Part shown: one piece after another, positions 56,446 to 64,000 of the stretch
How the letters are laid out: the number at the start of each line of letters is the position of its first letter
How positions within the stretch are numbered: position 1 is the first letter of the stretch
Assembly (NCBI GenBank): GCA_017506865.1
Contig: JAFCMP010000552.1
Span: 434,001-498,000, forward strand
Source: Tribonema minus
Lineage: Eukaryota > Sar > Xanthophyceae > Tribonematales > Tribonemataceae
Direction of reading: 5' to 3'
DNA: 64,000 nt
Notes under the pieces: model-generated
What the model was told of the DNA's origin: nothing
The model's database searches: none
What the model saw: the letters and a program-made list of their open reading frames with translations, nothing else
Position numbers and translations under genes: made by a program

Positions 56446-59400
56446 CTAAAACGGGGGCGTGAGGACTTCGTTGCTGCCAAACTGCACTTTGCCGGTGGTG
56501 GTCTCGAGCCGCAGCCAGTCGTCCGGGGCGAGCGGGATCTGCTGCTTGAGCTGCAACGGCGGCAGGGGCGAGAAGGGGGAAGGGGGGGGGGGGTATAAGC
56601 GTTGTGATGAGAGGTCAAGGCACGCTGCGGCGGTAAGGTACTTCTATGCTGTAAGGCGCATGTTTGCTGATTGCACAATGCAGGCAGGCGCGCAACATTA
56701 GGTGAGCGCAGCGCACCCGTGATGAGGAGGTGCGCTATGTAGGTCTTGGCGCCTGTACGACTTCCCCCATGCCGCCGTCGCGGACTTGGTCGACAAGATG
56801 GTCAACAAGGGTCCGCAAGAGCAGCCGTCTGCTGACACGTCGTTTTGCGCGCTCACCTCTGCACGCCCGCAGGCACTGTAACCACCGAGAACGTTGTTGG
56901 CGTGTGGCCCTGCCAGGTCGCTTGCAGAACGCGCACTACAACAACGGCTCCACTATTACTATGAAAGAATTGGTGCTGCTGCGCGCTCATCGACTGCACG
57001 TGTCCTCCGGTCAAGTTTTTCAACAACCACGGCACTTTCATGGCAGTTCATTCACCTGAGCGATGCTGGTGATCTTGGGCTGCGTGCGCAGCACCTCTCT
57101 GGCCCGCTCCAGCAGATCCGTGGTGTTCCACAGCAGTATGCCAACGACCTGTTCACGAAAGAACAGGCAACCAGCCAGTTATATCTGAGAGTACATTCGT
57201 ATGTGAGGCACAAACGTGCTTGTGTCATGTTTGAAGTTAGCGTGCCCATCCGCCCGCCAGCAGCAACAGCCGGCTGCTCATGAGTCATGAGTGTCGGTTA
57301 CATCTGGTACATCTCTGTTGCTGTGATGCTGCATAAAACAAGCAAATAACTGACGTGGTGGCGTGAGCTGGCTTCGGCCGTTGACCGTGAGGCTCATGTT
57401 TGCTCATTGGATTATGTGCTCCCTCGCATTGTCTGATCATATTCATGCCTGGCTCACACATCGCTTTCGCGTACAAAGAACACAAAACAAAGCCACGGCC
57501 AATGAGGCGGCGCGTTTGCGCACATTACGCCAGCTGTCCCCCAGCCTTTACAGGAGCGCCATGGCACCCTTCATGCGTACCATCAGTGCGCGCACCAGTC
57601 CAGAACAGATTGCAACTACGCGTGTGCGTCAGATGCAGCAGGCGTGCGTGCCACAAGGCCCGGCGCTCCAACTGTCCTCTGGCCTCCTGATAGCGCTATT
57701 TCGCATGAACCTGCAGTTCAACTTCAACACCATCGATATGTACTTATGTAGGACTTGAATATACACGCACCTTTGTGCAGTTGAATGTGCAGTTGAAGTT
57801 CAACTTCAACACCACCAATGTGAAGCTCAACTTCAACACCATCACCATATGTACATACGTGCGTACCTTGTCGCGCGCAGGTAGTAGACCAGCCCCTTGC
57901 GGCACAACGGGTCCCTCGCAGCAATTGAACTTCAACTCAACACGCTTAATACATACACGTGCGTACATGCGCACCTGGTCGCCGCGGCAGTTGAAGTCAA
58001 ACTTCAACATCATTAACACATACATACATGCGCACGCACCTTGTCGCCGCGCAGGTAGTAGACCAGCCCCCTGCGGTACACGGGGTCCCCCGCGGCGTGC
58101 CGCGCGGGCGTCTTGTTCTTGTCAAGCCACAGGCCGACCGTGCGCAGGCGCGCGTCGATCTCGCCCAGCCCCTCCATGCACACCTCCACGCCGCTCAGCG
58201 TGCTGCGCAGCATGGGCTGCACACAGGGGGGAGGGGAGAGGGGGGGGGGGCTGTTGATGCACAGCAAACTTGCGGCGCGTTCTCATGGGCTTCGTGACAA
58301 CGGGAGTAAGAGTCAGACCCATCTTTGCGGCGTCCTTCGTTCACATCTGCATTATGCTCAGCGCGCTGCGCAGCATGTGCTGGGGGGCTGGCATGTGAGG
58401 CGGTGCAAGTTCAAATGAGCCCTAAGTGCTGGTGAGTCCCACTATTGCCTTTACACACACACACTGGCAGTACATCAGGCTGCTGATGCACGGCAAACTG
58501 ACACTCCCTGATGATTCAGGGTGTCATCCACGCCTGCATTGTGGTTCAGAGTACATCCACATCGCTCTTGCCAATGCTCATGCAGCTCGCCTGCACTGAC
58601 GGTGCGCGTCAAACGCTGTCGGCACCGATACTCGCCGACCCTAACCCTAACCCTATCTGCGCTGTGGCCAAGCGCTGTCGGATAAAGACGGCAAGGCATA
58701 GAAACGAGGCTTCTGCTTCACATTCATCTGCTTGGTGGCCATCACACGCAGCCTTCACGCAGACACGCAGCACTGGGCACATACACACTTCTATTGCGCA
58801 ACCCCTCTGCTGCCTGCTGTGTCACTTCAAGACGGACATACGCGCTTATTAAGGTCACCTGGTGAGTGTAGGTACACGGGAACGGGCCAGGAGGGGGGCT
58901 GTCGTCTACTTCTCTGCGACCAATGCTGTCCACGCCTGCGCCGTCGACCTGCGCACCGCAGCAGCAGCGCAGAGGCCGCCTCCGTTAGGGTGATGCCACC
59001 GCGGCAGCAGTGCCCGCAGCAGCAGTGAGTCAGCGGCTGCCTCCATTCAGGTGATGACAACAGGGCCACTATGTTACATGATGGTGCTGCCTGCTAGCGG
59101 CAAGAGCGCAGATTGGGTGCTGAGCGTTGCCATTGAAGTTGCGCTGGCAGTTGAAGTTTTGCCTCCGTCTTCCGTGAGCGCCGTCTGTCGCCTTTTGTTG
59201 ATTCAGCTCCGTATAAGGCTGTAGTTCACCCTGCGTTATGCGCTGTAGTATACATGCGCCGCTGCTCAGTTCAGCGTGGCGCGCCGCCGCGTCGCTCATG
59301 CGCGAACGCTGTCACCGCTTCCTCTAGGCTCTCAGCCTGCGCTGTCGTCGTTGAAAACGCAGCAGTCGCCTCATCCGCCCTTAGTCCTACGTCCGTCATG

Positions 59401-62400
59401 TCGAAGTACATGTATTTCGCAGTGACGCGCAGCTGCCACACCTGTACACCGCGCTGCACTCATGCGGTACCCACTTCAGCAATCAACTTCAACTACCATG
59501 CCGGTTACACCCCGCCAGCAGCCTGCTGCTGATGCTTGTGATTTCAGCGGTCGGTGAGCCCGCACCTAATTCAACCTCGTGCTTCAAACACCACCTGGTG
59601 ACGCACCTTGCCGCCTTGCTGCGCGTGCGCCGCTGCCACCGCCGCAGCCATATTGTACCTCGCCAGAGACCCGCTGTTTACGCTGTGATGGTAGCGGTCG
59701 ATGCGCCGGCGTCCACGTTATATCATACTTCACACATCGTGCGAGTGCCGCACCTACCGCCGTGCTGCGTGTGCGCCGCCGCCATGTTGCACCCTGCCAG
59801 CAGCCCACTGCTGATCTAGTATGCGCCTGCATCTACTTCAACAACATATCGAACGCGCCCACACCTACCACCATGGACCTCAAACCCCAAAACATCTTCC
59901 CACAGCAGCGGCGCACCTTGCCACCTTACTGCGCGCGCCGCAATGCCACCGCCGCCGCCATGATGTACCCCGCCAGCAGCCCTTTCTGAACACTGCCGTT
60001 GAAGCGGTCCCAACAATGTTCTTCAGGTGCTTGCACCTCCATGCAACTTATTCAATGATGCGCCCACACCCACTTCAACCTCGTACGTCCAGCACCACAT
60101 TGGCGAGGTACCTTGCCGCCGTGCTGCGCGCGCGCCGACGCTACCGCCGCCGCCATGTTGTACCCCGCGAGCAGATCGCTGTTGACGCTGTGGTCGTAGC
60201 GGTCGATGCGGCGGCACCAACCTCAACAACGTACTTCACCACACTAGTGACGCACCTTGCCGCCGTGCTGTGCGCGCGCGTCGCCGCCACCGCCGCTGCC
60301 ATGTTGTTCCGCTGCCAGCAGCCCGCTGTTGACGCTGTGGTCGCAGCAGTCAATACGTGGGCGCCCGCTTCAACAGTATACTTCAAACACCACCACCAAG
60401 TGACGCACGCACCTTGCCACTGTGCTGCGCGCGCGCCGGCCGCCACCGCCGCCGCCATGTTGTACCCCGCGAGCAGCCTGCTGTTGATGCTTGTGATGTG
60501 AGCAATCGATGCGCCCGTACCTACTTGAACAACGTCCTTTAGACGCCACCACCAAGTGACGCACCTTGCCGCCGTGCTGCGCGCGCGCCGACGCCACCGC
60601 CGCCGCCATGTTGTACCCCGCCAGCAGCCCGCTGTTGACGCTGTGGTCGTAGCGGTCGATGCGCCGGCGCCCGAGCGCGGCATCGTAGTAGCTCGCCACG
60701 CCGCCCGCCGCGTACACCCCCGCCACCGCCTCAAACTGCCCGTTCACGACCACGCCGCCGGTGTCGCGATCCACCTCAATGCCGCTCGCGGTGGCCACGC
60801 CCACGCGCGGCTCGATGTGCGTGGACGCCAGCACAATGTAGTCCGTCTGCAGCGCCTGCTTCTCTGTGGGGGCGGGGGCGGGGCATGGTGGGCCCGTGGC
60901 GGCGCGTGAGATGGGCGGCGGCGCGTGAGTCGGGGGGCGCGAGTTGCAGCGTCGGCGCTCGCTCAGAGGGTGTCTGAGCGGTGCGTCGTTGTCTTAAGGC
61001 TAGGGTTGTTCACACCAACACGGCACTACGTTCATCCCATACGTATGCTGGCGATAGGCTCCTCTGCGTCAAAGCACTCCACATTGGGACGTGGCGGTCC
61101 GCAGCACCAGCATGGCAAAAGTCGTTCTGCTTCAACCGACGTGAGCCAACGTTTCCTGACCCTGACCCTGGCCCCAGTTCTACACCTTAACAGCCACATT
61201 GCCGCAGCAGGCAACACATAACCGCAGCCTCAAACTCCGACTCCGACTCACCCCAGCCCTGCAGCACAAGCTCCACGCTGCCCTTGTCGACGTTGAAGCG
61301 CAGGTCCGTCACGAGGCGCTCGCGGATCGGCTCCACGCCCTCCTGCTGCAGGCGCCGCTGCAGGTGCATGGCGAGGTATGCCGGCAGCAGGCGCTGCATG
61401 GGCGCCACCTCCGCGTACACCTGCGAGACGCGCAGCCCGCCCCTGCGCGCCAGCGCCAGCGCCACCTGGGCGGCGGTTACGCGGAGCGGTTACGCAGGGC
61501 GGTTACGCAGGGCGGTTAAGCAGGGCGGTTACGCGACGCGTCATGTGTGTGGTGTGCGGGGGTGATAGCGGACACAGGGTCTGGCCAGGGCACGCGGTTC
61601 AGAAACGCTTACGGAGCGGCTACGCATGTGTGATGTATTGCTGATATGCAAGGACGAAGGGGATTGGCGGTGCGCGTTTTGCAGCCAGCGCCAGCGCCGC
61701 GTGTGCGTGGGGAGCGAGGGGCTGAGCGCAGGGGACTGCTGAGCACTGATGGGCACTTGAAGTGACGCTAATGATGTGCAGACACCGCGCCGTGCATTGG
61801 CATCGTGCTGCCAGGCATGCCGCGCGTGCATGTGTGCTACTTGGAGGTCACACTGTCGCTGCGGGCGCGCAAGGGTTGTGTAGCGTGCGCGCCCGAGTAT
61901 CATCACAAATGGCACTGCCTTTGAATGCGGCTGGACAGCGATTATAGGGAAATCCACTTGTCACACTTGCCTGGACTGTGGGCACGCATATGAAGTTGCC
62001 ACCAGGACCTCCGAGTCCATGGGCGATGATGATAGAGTGTTCAAATGACTATGTACACATGAAATGAGGGCCCGCATGAACGACGCTTCTGCATGAACGA
62101 ACGCTTCTGAATCACAGCACCCCATTCAAAAGACGGTCGTGTACTGCTGGTGCACATGTAGTGTACAAGCTGCCCTCACCTCTGAGCCCAGGAAGCCGCC
62201 GCCAATGACGGTGACGTGCCTGTGGAGCGTCACAGCCAGCAGCCACGGGGGGGGGGGGGGGGGGGGGGGGGGGTGAGCGTCATCTGATGCGCTGTGTCGC
62301 GCTTTCGAGCATGCGCACGGCCAGCGTCCGCGGCAGTGTCAGCTGCCCTGTTGCGTCAGCTTCACGGTTAAAACGTGGTAACCTCAACTGCAAATTCGAC

Positions 62401-63820
62401 AGCACGTTCAACACTGCACCTCGCCGCTGAGCGACGCGGTCGCAGCGCCTTGCTGAGCGGTGCGCTCTCAATGCTGAGCCGTGTCTCATGCATAGTCACG
62501 CAGCGCTGGACCACCCACGCAATGTGTCCTCTCTCTTGTCCTCCTCCAGTCGCGGTTAGTGGTGCGTGTCTCAATGCGGCGCACTGCCACATGACACGAG
62601 TCATGAGTCACTCACTTGATGTGCTCGCTGTCCTTGAGGCTCTCCAGCGCCTGGAAGTCCTCGAGGTCGCTGAGCGTGTTGATCATCTGCACCGACAGCA
62701 GCAGATGGCATGAGGGAACGGCGCGGTCGCTGCGTGAAGTTTTGAAAGGGACTTGCGGCCTCACGAGCAGCAGGTCGGCCATCCGTAAGGCTGATGCATG
62801 CAGCAGTGCTCAGTGAGACATGACGCACGCGCACACGTGCTGCAGACTGCCGAAATCAAGAGCTAATGCATGATTGTGGCGCACTTCCAACATCAACTTC
62901 GAAGCATCGCTGCTTTCAAAAACGGTTAGTGCTTGAAGGTTCTTCTACATCACACCCATGCATCCGGTGGCGGTGATAGGTCCGGCAACATGGAAGTTCA
63001 AGTGGGTGACGCACCTCGCTGAGCTGCTGACGCGTCTTCTCGGGGTCGAGCACTGCAGCGCACAGGCAACACGGCAAGCACGGCGAGCGCGCAGACTTGA
63101 GATGGCACTCAGCACAGTGCCTTCGACGATCACCACATCTGTGTTGTCAAAATCTGTGAGCTCAGAAGCCAGCAGTACTGTAGTAGGTTTCAAAGTGCCC
63201 CGTGGACGGAATGAGCCAGCTAGTGTTGAATAGCAGCTCAACAAATCACTGAGCGTGAGAGCTGATGGAAGCGACGGCCAAAATAATTAGAGTTGAGCTC
63301 TGTAAAGCTGACAACATTGTATGCTGCAACTGAACGTGATCGGTGAGCGCTCGATACGGCCGACAGCAGGTGTCAAAGCGAAGCTGTCTGTCGCCGGTCA
63401 CCGTCAACGGCACTATCGTGCAGTGACCACGCACAGGCACGTCACCGTGGCGGTGAACAGGATGCAGTACCACTGCACTTTCATGATGCCGCTCAAGGGC
63501 ACGAGCATCAGGTGTGTGTACTTTGTAGAAGCAAGCCTCCCCACTGCACTGGCACTGTGTTGACCTCTTTCACGTGTGACAACACTGCCACGATCGCTCG
63601 ACCCCGGTCTCAATTTCGGCCACACAGAAGGACTTACCGTACAGCCTCCGTGGCTTCCCGGGACACGCAATGAGGCACTTGTCGTAATACACCATGCTGC
63701 TCCCATCATCCAGCAGTATGCGCCGCCTGTCCGCATCTATCTTGATGCCCGCGCGCTGCGCCACGGTGACGGGGCCGCCGTACCCTCCCGGCTGCAGGTC
63801 CGGCAGCCTGCTGCTGATGT
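56446..63820 (-). CDS. AIF-like FAD/NAD(P)H oxidoreductase (N-terminus beyond the window)
   Basis: Exons in transcript order: 63820-63638, 63052-63015, 62686-62616, 62219-62180, 61465-61252, 60863-60565, 58216-58040, 57148-57056 and 56550-56446, all phase-consistent, about 405 residues. The set matches apoptosis-inducing factor: YYDKCLIACPGKPRRL, then the NAD-binding HVTVIGGGFLGSE, LLPAYLAMHLQRRLQQEGV, VLASTHIEPRVGV, GVYAAGGVASYYDAALGRRR, HSVNSGLLAGYNMAAA, and the AIF C-terminal YYLRGDKVVGILLWN. AIF proteins act in mitochondria on respiratory-complex assembly. The FAD-binding N-terminal exon(s) should lie right of 64000. The usual ATGG turn reads ACPG. One exon is only 38 bases. The intron between 60565 and 58216 is over 2 kb, filled largely by echoes. 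Confidence 0.88.
57718..58080 (-). repeat. Donor-edge echoes of AIF exon ending at 58040, with AACTTCAAC tracts
   Basis: Plus strand CCTTGTCGCCGCGCAGGTAG (true, 58039) recurs at 57866 with GTAGTAGACCAGCCCC following, and as a fragment at about 57971. The unit also carries GTTGAAGTTCAACTTCAACA runs and TACATACGTGCG text. Confidence 0.88.
58639..58654 (+). repeat. Interstitial telomeric repeat
   Basis: CCCTAACCCTAACCCTA lies in the large AIF intron. Confidence 0.85.
59428..60680 (-). repeat. Seven-copy donor-edge echo ladder (AIF exon ending at 60565)
   Basis: The last 110 or so bases of this exon plus its donor (plus strand GACGCACCTTGCCGCCGTGC.. to GGTCGATGCGCCGGCG) are repeated with anchors near 60412, 60255, 60111, 59916, 59753, 59606 and, heavily eroded, 59428. 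Spacings are about 145-195 bp. Each copy keeps the order donor, CCGCCGCCATGTTGTACCCC, CCAGCAGCCCGCTGTTGACG. CTTCAAC-rich intron text separates them. Confidence 0.93.
61472..61545. repeat. 13-bp minisatellite GCGGTTACGCAGG x5
   Basis: Five tandem units with small changes start a few bases after the acceptor of the AIF exon at 61465. Confidence 0.9.
62247..62273. repeat. Run of 27 G
   Basis: On the minus strand this is a C run about 25 bp upstream of the acceptor of the 40-base AIF exon (62219), so it serves as, or replaces, the polypyrimidine tract. Similar C runs precede acceptors at 3812, 5029, 10283 and 55342. Confidence 0.85.
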
Positions 63821-64000
63821 CTGCGGGGGCAGGTGGGGGGCGCGTGCGCACAGCAGTGCTCTCTGGTGAGAGAGGGTATGGGGCAAGCAAAAATCAAGCA
63901 GGGTGTGGGTGCACAGACTGATGTGGCTGCTGCTGCTGCGCTGCTCTGCGCGGCGAAGATGAGGTAGCGCTACGGCCGCACGTCAGCAGGCGGCAATCCC
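63821..64000. other. Right edge, intron of the AIF-like gene
   Basis: The sequence upstream of the acceptor at 63820 holds no FAD-binding exon, so the gene continues beyond the window. Confidence 0.6.

Noticed and set aside
59428-60680. Regularly spaced repeats resembling a CRISPR array
   Set aside because: The units are 110-195 bp, diverged, contain coding-exon sequence and lie in a eukaryotic intron; there are no short constant repeats or cas genes.

Overview
This window is nuclear DNA of an intron-rich, GC-rich eukaryotic alga, most likely one with a complex plastid of red-algal origin (a haptophyte or a stramenopile such as a pelagophyte; I cannot decide which). The evidence: genes are split by GT-AG introns whose reading phases fit when spliced; there are telomere-type TTAGGG repeats; a mannitol-1-phosphate dehydrogenase is encoded; a bacterial-type release factor RF3 begins with a signal peptide followed by an A-F-T-F motif, as in secondary-plastid transit peptides; and an aspartic protease carries a signal peptide plus a twin-arginine thylakoid signal.

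Layout, left to right: mannitol-1-phosphate dehydrogenase (+, 1068-5211); a one-exon DEDD 3'-5' exonuclease (-, 6763-7794); a PP2C phosphatase (-, 9048-13418, 5' end unresolved); a large 14-exon gene of unknown role with a ComF-like phosphoribosyltransferase core (+, 14099-24287); a one-exon coiled-coil protein (+, 24838-26031); a secreted or membrane-anchored S8 subtilase with 29 glutamines in its tail (-, 27576-31648); a repeat-rich gap; a partly resolved paralogue of the 14-exon gene's C-terminal half (-, 34904-37982); a small membrane protein (-, about 39620-40788); a lumen-type aspartic protease (+, 40990-44559); plastid RF3 (-, 46449-52418); a cyclophilin (+, 53489-55554); and an AIF-like flavoprotein whose N-terminus lies beyond the right edge (-, 56446-63820). 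There is no operon-like logic. Three genes point to plastid or organelle upkeep (RF3, aspartic protease, AIF-like).

The most unusual signal is in the introns. In five of the multi-exon genes, the edge of an exon together with its splice site is copied in tandem into the neighbouring intron, one to seven times, at a period of roughly 70-195 bp. Copies generally degrade with distance from the true exon. I call these exon-edge echoes. They occur at donor edges, at acceptor edges, at both edges of the same exon (RF3 exon 4), and past two stop codons. This looks like introns growing outward from coding edges by local tandem duplication, leaving ladders of decoy splice sites. The non-coding DNA is also full of the octamer AACTTCAA/TTGAAGTT, interstitial telomere repeats and long G or C runs.

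Exon borders were chosen by eye from splice consensus and phase; no alignment or transcript data were available. Family names come from motifs I recognise.
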